From the NCBI RefSeq assembly GCF_900169265.1, contig NZ_FXYX01000010.1:1-64000 (forward strand): a stretch of DNA of 64,000 bases, read 5' to 3'. The position numbers and the translations under genes were made by a program. The notes below the pieces were generated by a model. The model was not told the DNA's origin, made no database searches, and worked only from the letters and a program-made list of their open reading frames with translations. Below are positions 26,558 through 34,512 of this stretch, piece by piece; the first letter of the stretch is position 1, and each line of letters opens with the position of its first letter. Origin of the DNA: Brevibacterium iodinum ATCC 49514 (GTDB lineage: Bacteria; Actinomycetota; Actinomycetes; Actinomycetales; Brevibacteriaceae).

Positions 26558-29500
26558 TCAGCGATGGGTCAGGGTACGTACCCACTCTCGCGTCACAGCC
26601 GGGTCGATGACGTCGTCGATGTCGAAGATCATCGCCGCACTCATCGCCTTGCCCTGCTCGTATTCGGCCGCGATGAGCTCCTCTTCGCGTGAGGCTCGTT
26701 CGTCCTCGTCCGCGATGGCCGCGAGCTCCTTCGCGTAGCCCAGACGCACCGAGCCTTCGAGCCCCATCGGACCGATCTCGCCGCTGGGCCAGGCGATCGT
26801 GAATGCGGTGGAGTCGAATCCGCCGGTCGCCATGGCCATCGCTCCCAGGCCGTAGCCTTTGCGGATGATCACGGCCCCTACCGGCACGCTCAGCGCTGCG
26901 CCGGCGACGAAGAGGTCGCCGAAGGCTCGCACTCCGGGTTCGCGCTCCGCTTCGGGACCGACCATGAAGCCGGGGGTGTCGATGAGCGAGAGCACCGGGA
27001 TCCCGTGATCCTCAGCCAGCCGCAGATGCTGGGTGAAAGAGCGTGCAGCATCGACATCGATAGCCCCGCCGAGGTGGTGGTTGTCGTTGGCGATGACGGC
27101 GAAGGCCACGCCGTCGACGCGGATGAAACCGGTGACGGCGCCGGGCGCGAACCGCTCGCGCAGTTCCGTGAACGTCCCCTCGTCGGCGATCGCCGCGATG
27201 ACGTCGCGGATGGCGAAGGTCCGCAGTCTGTCGGCCGGGACGATGGTCCGGACGCGCTCGGCCCGGTCGTCGTCAGTTGCGCTCTTACCCGTCGGCTCGG
27301 GAACCGCACTCCTGGCGGTCGGCGTCGTGCCAGACAGGATGCTGAGCACTTCTTTGGCGTGATCGACGGCGTCGGCCTCGTCTGCGGCGACGATGTCGAT
27401 GACTCCGTTGGCCGTGTGCACCGGGACCGGGCCGATGTCCTCGGGCCGGTACTTTCCGAGGCCCCCGCTTTCGATCATGGCCGGACCGCCCATGCCGATG
27501 TTCGCCTCCGGGGTGGCGAGGATGACATCGCAGACTCCCGCCAGAGCGGCGTTGCCGGCGAAGCTGCGGCCGGACACGACGGCGATGAGCGGCAGCTTCC
27601 CCCGCAGTCTGGCCAAGGAGGCGAACGTCGGCACCTGCAGACCTGAGGTCGGTCCTCGGTCGGTGTCTCCGGGCCGACCTCCCCCGCCTTCGGCGAAGAG
27701 GATGATCGGCACCTGTTTGGTCTCAGCGAACTGGATGAGCCGGTCGGTCTTGGCGTGGTTGCGGGTGCCCTGCGTTCCGGCGAGCACTGAGTAGTCGTAG
27801 CTGATGACGACGACGTCATGGCCGTCGACCCGGGCGGGCCCGCCGATGAGTCCGTCGCCTGAAGTCTTCGCGATGAGGTCCTCGAGGCTGCGCCTACGGG
27901 TCTGGGCGGCGATCGCCAACGGCCCGTATTCGACGAAGCTGCCCACGTCGACGAGGTCGGCGATGTTCTCGCGTGCCGTGCGGCGTCCGCGTGCGCGGAT
28001 CTTCGCCACCGCGGATTCACGTGCCTCATCGCTGATGGCGGCATGTCGCGCCTGGACTTCGGCGACTCCCGGGTGCGGTTCGACGGTGTCAGCCACCTCG
28101 GCCTCGGCGTCATCGGATCCGCTGAGCACGGCGATCGGCTGACCGGCCGTGACTTGGTCTCCTTGCTCGACGAGGTGTCTGATTCCCGTGGAGGCTGGTC
28201 CGGCGACGGGATGGTGCATCTTCATCGCCTCGATGACCACGTACTCGCGCGGATCCTCACCAACGGACACGACGGCGCCCGATACGGTGGCACGCAGCAG
28301 CGACTCCCCCGGTTCGAGGTCGCCCTCGTCCACGGTCGCTCGGCTATCAGCTGCCGGGCTGCCGCTCTGTCCACCGCCACCGCCGATAGTGTCGTCGGCA
28401 CGAGCACGGTCGGCGCGGATCCCTTCTGCTCGGCGCGCGAGCTCTCCCGCGTGGTCGTCGAATGACTCGGTCGTCGCTGCACCCGGTTCGAGGATCTCGA
28501 TGATGGCCTCCAGCAGCGCCGTATTGGTCTGCACTCCGTTCACTGTGGTCTCGGCGAGTGCCTGTGATGCGGCGGCCACTGCCGCCTCGAGGCTCGAGGC
28601 GCTGACGGTGATCTTTCCGAGCAGTGGGTCGAAGGATCCCGTCACCTCGATGCCGGCGGCCACCCAGGTGTCGATGCGCACACCTGGTCCTGTCGGCCAG
28701 GTGAGTGCGTCGATCCGACCGGTGCTCGGGGCGGGTTCGCCGGAGTCGAGCATCGTTTCGGCCGAGACGCGCAGTTCGATCGCCGTACCGGCAGGCGACG
28801 CGACGCCCCCAGATGGAGCCGTGCCGCCAGTCGCCGCGGTGCCGATACCCTCGGGCACATGACCAGCGGCGACGTCGAGCTGAGCGGCGACGAGGTCAAG
28901 GCCGGTGACCGCCTCGGTGACGGTGTGTTCGACCTGGACCCGCGGATTGACCTCGAGGAGGTAGTAGTCATCCTGTGTGACGAGGAATTCGACGGTCGCC
29001 AGCGACGAATACCCTACCGACTCGGTCAGTCGGGCGGCATCGGCATGCAGGCGAACGCGCATCTCGTCCGACAGACCGGGCGCGGGGGCGATTTCGATGA
29101 GCTTCTGCCGGCGGCGCTGGATCGAGCAATCGCGATCGCCGAGGACCGCGATGCCTTCGGCAGTGCCGATGACCTGGACTTCGATGTGCCGGGGTCCGGT
29201 CACTAGCGCCTCGGCGAAGATGCGGTCATCACCGAAGCCCGCGGCTGCCTCGGCCGAGCACGCCCGCAGTGCCGGCCCGAGCTCAGCCTGATCGGTGACG
29301 ATGCGGATCCCGCGTCCGCCGCCTCCGGCCAAGGCCTTGACGGCGATGCCGGCGGGGTTGGCGGTCAGCAACGAGCGCGCGCTCTCGAGCGCGGCAGCGG
29401 AGGCGGTCTCATCGGTGAGCTCGAGCAGCTCGGTCGCAGGCGGGGTCGGGATGCCGAGCTCGTCCGCGCGCAGCCGTGTCGCACGTTTGTCACCGAAGAG

Positions 29501-29866
29501 CTCAAGCGCTTGGGGATCGGGACCGATCCAGGTCAGCCCCGCCTCGGCGCAGACCCGTGCGAGCCGCGATGACTCGGAGAGGAACCCGTACCCGGGGTGG
29601 ACGAACGTCGCCTGCGCGGACGTCGCCGCCGCGATGATCGCATCAGGTTCGAGATAGGCCGAAGCGCCCGCGCCGGGCAGGGTGACGACCTCGTCGGCGA
29701 AGCGCAGGTGCAGCCCCGCGGCAACGCCGAGGCTCTCCTCGCTCTGCGATCTCACCGCGATGGTCCGCAGCCCGCGAGCCTTGGCCGTGCGGATGATCCG
29801 GCAGGCGATCTCACCACGATTGGCGATGAGGACCGCAGGAGACTCCGGGAGGGAACGCGCGCTCAC
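26558..29866 (-). CDS. single-chain (long-chain-type) acyl-CoA carboxylase
   Basis: A 1102-residue biotin enzyme with all activities on one chain. Biotin carboxylase covers residues ~10-455, with ATP-grasp KALAGGGGRGIRIV and EVNPRVQVEHTVTE. A biotinyl domain near 520-600 has EAMKM (biotin on Lys549). The carboxyltransferase covers ~630-1095, with EGGGGRPGDTD, SGRSFAGNAALAG and GFMVGPEAE. The order BC-BCCP-CT in ~115 kDa matches the homohexameric long-chain acyl-CoA carboxylase described from mycobacteria. It would carboxylate an acyl-CoA in the cytoplasm. Start overlaps the upstream acyl-CoA synthetase stop by 4 bp, so the synthetase probably supplies its substrate. Confidence 0.93.
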   Translation of the reverse strand: MSARSLPESPAVLIANRGEIACRIIRTAKARGLRTIAVRSQSEESLGVAAGLHLRFADEVVTLPGAGASAYLEPDAIIAAATSAQATFVHPGYGFLSESSRLARVCAEAGLTWIGPDPQALELFGDKRATRLRADELGIPTPPATELLELTDETASAAALESARSLLTANPAGIAVKALAGGGGRGIRIVTDQAELGPALRACSAEAAAGFGDDRIFAEALVTGPRHIEVQVIGTAEGIAVLGDRDCSIQRRRQKLIEIAPAPGLSDEMRVRLHADAARLTESVGYSSLATVEFLVTQDDYYLLEVNPRVQVEHTVTEAVTGLDLVAAQLDVAAGHVPEGIGTAATGGTAPSGGVASPAGTAIELRVSAETMLDSGEPAPSTGRIDALTWPTGPGVRIDTWVAAGIEVTGSFDPLLGKITVSASSLEAAVAAASQALAETTVNGVQTNTALLEAIIEILEPGAATTESFDDHAGELARRAEGIRADRARADDTIGGGGGQSGSPAADSRATVDEGDLEPGESLLRATVSGAVVSVGEDPREYVVIEAMKMHHPVAGPASTGIRHLVEQGDQVTAGQPIAVLSGSDDAEAEVADTVEPHPGVAEVQARHAAISDEARESAVAKIRARGRRTARENIADLVDVGSFVEYGPLAIAAQTRRRSLEDLIAKTSGDGLIGGPARVDGHDVVVISYDYSVLAGTQGTRNHAKTDRLIQFAETKQVPIILFAEGGGGRPGDTDRGPTSGLQVPTFASLARLRGKLPLIAVVSGRSFAGNAALAGVCDVILATPEANIGMGGPAMIESGGLGKYRPEDIGPVPVHTANGVIDIVAADEADAVDHAKEVLSILSGTTPTARSAVPEPTGKSATDDDRAERVRTIVPADRLRTFAIRDVIAAIADEGTFTELRERFAPGAVTGFIRVDGVAFAVIANDNHHLGGAIDVDAARSFTQHLRLAEDHGIPVLSLIDTPGFMVGPEAEREPGVRAFGDLFVAGAALSVPVGAVIIRKGYGLGAMAMATGGFDSTAFTIAWPSGEIGPMGLEGSVRLGYAKELAAIADEDERASREEELIAAEYEQGKAMSAAMIFDIDDVIDPAVTREWVRTLTHR

Positions 29867-31638
29867 TGATCGCCCTCCAACAGCTCCTCGAGGAGGACGG
29901 TCTTGCGGATCTTTCCGGTCGCGGTCATCGGCATGCCGTCGACGATGACGAACTCGGGGATTTTGTACACGGCCATGTTCTCTTTCGCCCAGGCGGTCAG
30001 GGAGCCTCTATCGACGTCGGCGCCTTCGGTGGTCGTGATGAAGGCCACCGGGACCTGTCCGCGGTCGACGTCATCGCGCGGGGCGACGGCGACCGTGTCG
30101 ATGCCGGGGTGGGAGCGCAGCAGGGATTCCACCTCGGCGGGGAAGACGCTCATGCCGTTGACCTTGATCATCTCCTTGGTGCGGGCGAGGTAGGTCAGCG
30201 CTCCCTGATCGTCGAAGCGGCCGGTGTCACCGGTGCGCAGCCACCCGTCGATGAGGGTGTCCGCGGTGGCTTTCGCGTTCTTCCAATAACCGGTGGTCAC
30301 CGAGGGCGAGCGCACGAGGATCTCGCCGATCTCGCCGACAGGAACCGGGTTGAGATCGATGTCGACGATGACGATGTCGGTGCCGGGCACCGGGAAGCCG
30401 CAATAGACGGGTTCGGCTTGGAGGTCTCGGTCGCCGCCCTGCAGGCCGAGGGTGAACGAGTCAGAGGTGTGCGTTTCGGTCATTCCGTACGAGGCTTCAC
30501 GCAGAATGGTGCCGGTCGCCTCTCGCCACTGGCTTCGCAGTTCGGTGTCGAGTTTGCGCACGAAGGACACGGCTTGGCAGACCTCGAGGGAGGACAGGTC
30601 GGTGTCGACGAATTCGTCGGTCTTGAGCAGGTCGATGAGTTCGACGTATCCGTCGGCCGGGGACACGATCTGGGTGACGCCGCGGTCGGCAATGGTGCGC
30701 AGTGCGGCCTGCGGGTGCCACCTGGCCATGATGGCGACTTCCCCGCCCGCGTAGATCGGCAGCAGGAGGCCGAAGTTCTCACCAGCGACCCAGAACATCG
30801 GGAGGAAGCCCAGGCACACGGTCCGGTCGCGGCCCGGGGCGGTGGCGAGTCCGGCCATCGCGGAGACCGCTGTGTACGCGAGGTGGCCAAGGGTGTGTTC
30901 GCAGCCCTTCGGCAGGCCGGTGGTCCCACCGGTGTAGTTGAGGGAGGCGAGCCGGTCGGGATCGGCGGGGACCGATTCCAGCGGCTCCGAGGCGAGCACG
31001 CGCTCCCAGTCCCCCGCTTCCTCGGGCGCGGGGACCGGATGGGGCAGGTCCTCCGAGGAGGTGACCGCCGGCTTGGATGCATCGTCGGACACGGCATTCG
31101 ACGTCGGTGCGGCGAAGACCGCAGCCGGATCGGTCCACGTGACATCGATGGTGTCGTCGATCTGTGATAGGGCGGCCTCGACGAGGCTGCGCGACTGAGG
31201 ATGGGCGATGAGGTGGGAGGCGCCGGAGTCGGCGAGCTGATGCCGCAGCTCCTCGGTGCGGTACATCGGATTGACGGGGACGTAGACCGCCCCGAGCCAC
31301 GCGATCGCCAGAAACGCCTGCACGAACTGCGGGCAGTTGCCCATGAAGACGCCGACCCGCGAGCCCTTGCGGACTCCGCGACCGGCCAGCCACCCGGCGG
31401 TCGAGGCGACATCACGTTCGAGCTGCGCCCACGACGAGGTCCACCCGTAGTAGCTCATAGCGGTGGAATCGGGGCGGGTCGCTGCCCAGTGGGAGAGAGT
31501 CTCGGCGAGTCCGGGCCCGGCTGCGGGGTCAGGTGCCTGGTGCGGAACTTCCTTCGGCCAGAGTGTTCGCAGGCTCGCGAGCTCTGCGGCGGCATCGTCC
31601 CATGAGGCAGGTGCGGAGTCTGTGGCAGTACCGGACAT
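29863..31638 (-). CDS. AMP-dependent acyl-CoA synthetase/ligase
   Basis: A 591-residue ANL-superfamily enzyme activating a carboxylic acid to its CoA thioester through an acyl-AMP. The P-loop YTGGTTGLPKG lies near residue 235, the adenylate-binding YGMTETHTSD near 388, the hinge GWLRTGDTGRFDDQGALTY near 465, and the catalytic Lys region KIPEFVIVDGMPMTATGKIRK near the C terminus, split here by several residues. AAGGAG precedes ATG 31638. It heads an operon with the carboxylase; a 22-bp inverted repeat lies 38 bp upstream. Chain-length preference cannot be read from sequence. Confidence 0.92.
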   Translation of the reverse strand: MSGTATDSAPASWDDAAAELASLRTLWPKEVPHQAPDPAAGPGLAETLSHWAATRPDSTAMSYYGWTSSWAQLERDVASTAGWLAGRGVRKGSRVGVFMGNCPQFVQAFLAIAWLGAVYVPVNPMYRTEELRHQLADSGASHLIAHPQSRSLVEAALSQIDDTIDVTWTDPAAVFAAPTSNAVSDDASKPAVTSSEDLPHPVPAPEEAGDWERVLASEPLESVPADPDRLASLNYTGGTTGLPKGCEHTLGHLAYTAVSAMAGLATAPGRDRTVCLGFLPMFWVAGENFGLLLPIYAGGEVAIMARWHPQAALRTIADRGVTQIVSPADGYVELIDLLKTDEFVDTDLSSLEVCQAVSFVRKLDTELRSQWREATGTILREASYGMTETHTSDSFTLGLQGGDRDLQAEPVYCGFPVPGTDIVIVDIDLNPVPVGEIGEILVRSPSVTTGYWKNAKATADTLIDGWLRTGDTGRFDDQGALTYLARTKEMIKVNGMSVFPAEVESLLRSHPGIDTVAVAPRDDVDRGQVPVAFITTTEGADVDRGSLTAWAKENMAVYKIPEFVIVDGMPMTATGKIRKTVLLEELLEGDQ

Positions 31639-31675
31639 GAATGCTCCTTCTCAGCGGTCTGCGATGACCACCGAC

Positions 31676-31697
31676 TGATTGACGACCGTGTCAATCA
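31676..31697 (-). promoter_or_regulatory. inverted-repeat operator upstream of the acyl-CoA synthetase
   Basis: Perfect 8-bp arms TGATTGAC/GTCAATCA with a 6-nt centre, between the TetR stop and the synthetase start. Upstream on the minus strand are TTGCAC and TAGAAC with 17-nt spacing, a plausible promoter that would place the repeat at about +1 to +25. The likely binder is the TetR protein encoded next door. Confidence 0.65.
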
Positions 31698-31773
31698 CAG
31701 TTCTATTCGACTTGAGCCTCTTGTGCAAGTGGTGAAAACGGTCGCAGCGGACCGCTCGAGCGCGAGCAATCTG

Positions 31774-32430
31774 TCACTGGTCAGTGAGAACGTCGAGCGA
31801 CCTATGGAACCCGATGATGGCGAAGTAGACGCGGGTGGCTTGCTCGACGTAGAAGTTCAAGCTCTCCGGATCCTTGCGGATTTGCGTGGCGGCGTCGACG
31901 ATCACCGTGTCCATGAGTCGTGCAGCATACTCTTCATCCACCAAGGGAGCAGCCAGTCCCGCATTGCGCACCTCAGTGATCTGACGCAGAATCCGCCGTC
32001 GCGGCCTGCCGACGATGACAGCGTGGAGCTCGGCCACCTGCACATCGGTCGCCGCCCGCTTCTCGATGACGGCGAGGAGTTCGAGGCTGTCGACGTAGAT
32101 ATCGATGAATGCTTCGATCGACGCCCGTGCCACCAGCACCGGATCATCGGCGAGCGGCTTCTGGTAGTGGTGCGCTTCGAGGATTTCGTCTTTGAGCACT
32201 GTGGCAACGGCGAGGAATACTTCGGCCTTCGTCGCGAAGTAGACGTAGAAGGTGGGGCGCGAGACCTGCGCCGCCGAGGTGATGTCGCCGATGGTCGCGG
32301 AGTCGAATCCCTTGACCGAGAAGACGCTTCGGGCAGCGGCGATGAGGGCGTCCTTCGTCTCCGACTCGAGCTCGCGCCGGACGTCTCGGGCGCGCGTCCA
32401 CTCCAAATCGCGAATCGGCTGCTGGTCCAT
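31774..32430 (-). CDS. TetR family regulator, likely of the acyl-CoA module
   Basis: A 218-residue TetR protein. The HTH includes TIGDITSAAQVSRPTFYVYF, with the ligand domain following. ATG 32430 is chosen because GAGGAGAG lies 5 nt upstream; a GTG at 32463 is less likely. It is upstream of, and co-directional with, the synthetase-carboxylase operon, separated by 135 bp that hold a TGATTGAC-N6-GTCAATCA repeat. Acyl-CoAs are the usual ligands for TetR proteins in this setting, an inference only. Confidence 0.88.
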   Translation of the reverse strand: MDQQPIRDLEWTRARDVRRELESETKDALIAAARSVFSVKGFDSATIGDITSAAQVSRPTFYVYFATKAEVFLAVATVLKDEILEAHHYQKPLADDPVLVARASIEAFIDIYVDSLELLAVIEKRAATDVQVAELHAVIVGRPRRRILRQITEVRNAGLAAPLVDEEYAARLMDTVIVDAATQIRKDPESLNFYVEQATRVYFAIIGFHRSLDVLTDQ

Positions 32431-32512
32431 CAACGCTCTCCTCGACGATTGGACTCGTGACACCCTGAGGGGAGCACCGCACCGATGGCCCCGTGTCCGA
32501 GCATTGCGTTCA

Positions 32513-32565
32513 TCCTATCGGCGAGTCACACCTCGCAGGCGAGTCGCGTCCTATCGGCCGGTCAC
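32513..32565. repeat. direct repeat between divergent TetR genes
   Basis: Two 17-bp copies of TCCTATCGGC(G/C)(A/G)GTCAC at 32513-32529 and 32549-32565, 36 bp apart, upstream of the TetR gene starting at 32593. Possible operator pair. Confidence 0.5.
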
Positions 32566-32592
32566 CCAGCGACGTCGACTAGGCTCGACGTC

Positions 32593-33114
32593 ATGGCACG
32601 CAATCCGACCGCAACCAAGGAGAAGCTGCTCGACGCTTTCGATACGCTCCTCGACGAGCACGGCACAGCGGGAGCTACTCTGGACGCAGTGGCTGCGAAA
32701 GCGGGTGTCTCCAAGGGCGGCCTGCTATACCACTTCGGCTCGAAGGCAGCACTTATTGAGGGAAGCCTGGAGCGCCTGAGCCGACTCGTGGCCGAGGACG
32801 TCGAGGAGATGAAGGCCGCCGGCGAACGCCTCCACTACTACTACCTTGAGACCTCAGCCGAGGTCGGCACTCCCTTGGACCGCAGCCTCATCGCCGCCGG
32901 CTGTCTCGCGCTCGAGAACAAGAATGCCAAGGCAGCACTGCGCAAGACCCGGGAAGCTTGGTTCAACGTGCTCAACGACCACCTCGGCGATGCTGATCTG
33001 GCGATGATGATCCAGCTCATCGGCGACGGAATGTACTTCAACCAGAACTTCGGTCTCTCGCAGGACGAAGCCCTCGACCACGTCAAGCGGGTCTTGGAGC
33101 GCCTGGGGCTCTAG
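32593..33114 (+). CDS. TetR family transcriptional regulator
   Basis: A 173-residue, short TetR protein. The HTH contains TLDAVAAKAGVSKGGLLYHF near residue 30, and the C-terminal part resembles the TetR_C_36-like domain (LVAEDVEEMKAAGERLHYYYLE). ATG 32593 is the first methionine with homology; only a weak ribosome site is visible. Divergent from the preceding TetR gene, and not followed by an obvious target (the next gene is a disrupted DUF559 gene), so its regulon is unclear. Confidence 0.85.
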   Translation: MARNPTATKEKLLDAFDTLLDEHGTAGATLDAVAAKAGVSKGGLLYHFGSKAALIEGSLERLSRLVAEDVEEMKAAGERLHYYYLETSAEVGTPLDRSLIAAGCLALENKNAKAALRKTREAWFNVLNDHLGDADLAMMIQLIGDGMYFNQNFGLSQDEALDHVKRVLERLGL

Positions 33115-33121
33115 AACTCCT

Positions 33122-33137
33122 GCCCTAAAGCTAGGGC
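33122..33137 (+). terminator. small hairpin after TetR gene
   Basis: GCCCTA/TAGGGC 6-bp stem with a 4-nt loop, 8 nt after the TetR stop. No T-run follows; weak candidate. Confidence 0.35.
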
Positions 33138-33378
33138 CTCCGGGCGGAGAATCTCGCCTTGCCTGCAGCTCCTCGATTCGCCCGAGAAGTCTCCTACGAA
33201 CCTAAAGCTCCGGACATCTCGTGCGGGATCTTGCGTCAGTCTCCCGCACAGATCATCCGGAAGTCGGCGCGCCGCCGCAGTTCCACTCGCACGTAGGTGA
33301 CTGTGGATAGCGATTCTTTATCCACACGCCGGTTTCTCGCCATTCCCTTTCCGTGACGAGCGGACGAGGCTGGCACCT

Positions 33379-34341
33379 ATGTACGCTGACACCCGCTGGG
33401 TGATGCACGATTTTCCTGAGGTCTTCCGAACCCGGGACTACATCGAACGAGGCATCACAAGGCACAGCCTCTATCATTCGAAGCGCTATAAGCAGGTGCT
33501 CCCCGGCGTACGGATGGACCGCGAACGGTTCGACCGTCGTCCGGTACCTGCATAGGCTGATACCAGCTGGCTGTTTGATGCGCAGAGGCTCCGAGCCGCA
33601 CTCCTTCTCTACCCAGACATTGCTGCTGGCCACGCCCTTGCCGCGCGGCTCTATGGCTGGCCTCTTCCGTCCAACTGGATGACGTCGCAGCTCCATGTCT
33701 CAGTCACAAATCCCAATTCCCGGATCAGACTCCCTGGAATCACACTGCGCCGAATGACGAATATGACGGTCACACAATGGTTCGAGTTGCCCGTTCTCGC
33801 TCCTGCAGAGGTCGTCATCGGCATCGCAGGCGACCTGCTGCAACGCGACCTCGTGAAACTCTGCGACGCGGCCGTTGGTAACTGGCACGGACCGCCGCAG
33901 ATCGGTCTCGACGAACTGCGTGACTGCGTTCGCACACGTCCTTTCATCCGGGGTCGAGAACACCTCTCCGAGGCGGTCGGTCTTGCCCGTCAAACTGTCG
34001 ACTCACCACCGGAGACAGACCTGCGGCTATGGGCCGTCGAGGTCGATCTCCCTGAACCCGTCGTTCACCCTCAGATCCTCAGCCGCATCCTTGGGCGCAT
34101 AGTCGAACCTGACCTCGGCTATCCCGACGCGCGGCTCGCGCTGGAGTACGAAGGCGGTCACCATTTCGAGTCGAAACGCCAGAGAGAAAGCGATCTCAGA
34201 CGCGACGAAGCGCTTCGGGCTGAGGGATGGACGGTCCTCCACGTGACGAGCAACACCAACTACATCTTGTTAGAGGCACAGATTCGTGATCACTTGGGAC
34301 TCGAACCTCGCCCGGGACATCACAGCCGCTATCGAAGATGA
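33379..34341 (+). pseudogene. DUF559 domain protein interrupted by an in-frame amber codon
   Basis: A single 321-codon frame is coding-like from ATG 33379 to the stop at 34341 but contains TAG at 33553-33555 (codon 59). The part before it looks like the N-terminal AbiEi-type winged-helix domain (RTRDYIERGITRHSLYHSKRYKQVLPGVRM, in short pieces). The part after it ends with the DUF559 endonuclease-like core, LALEYEGGHHFES...GWTVLHVTS. Such two-domain proteins of about 300 residues are common in actinobacteria, with unknown role. There is no frameshift, so one base change (for example from CAG or TGG) broke it, unless the stop is read through. The downstream ATG 33679 could at best give a truncated product. 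Confidence 0.8.
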
Positions 34342-34366
34342 CGATTGCCTACGACCGACTCCGCTT

Positions 34367-34437
34367 GGGACTGTGAGTTCCGGACTATCCGTGCTGAGTA
34401 CCGAGGTCTGAGTCAGCACGGATCGTCCGAAAGTCCC
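34367..34437. terminator. bidirectional terminator, long stem
   Basis: A 16-bp stem with one mismatch (34382-34397 with 34413-34428) and a 15-nt loop, extended by GGGACT/AGTCCC at the base. It lies between the convergent DUF559 pseudogene and the monooxygenase gene. Confidence 0.75.
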
Positions 34438-34512
34438 AGAGCTTCCCGCGATGAAAGCAACAACCAAGCGCGGGCCACCCCGAAACCTGAGAACTTCTCA
34501 GGCTTCTCAAGC

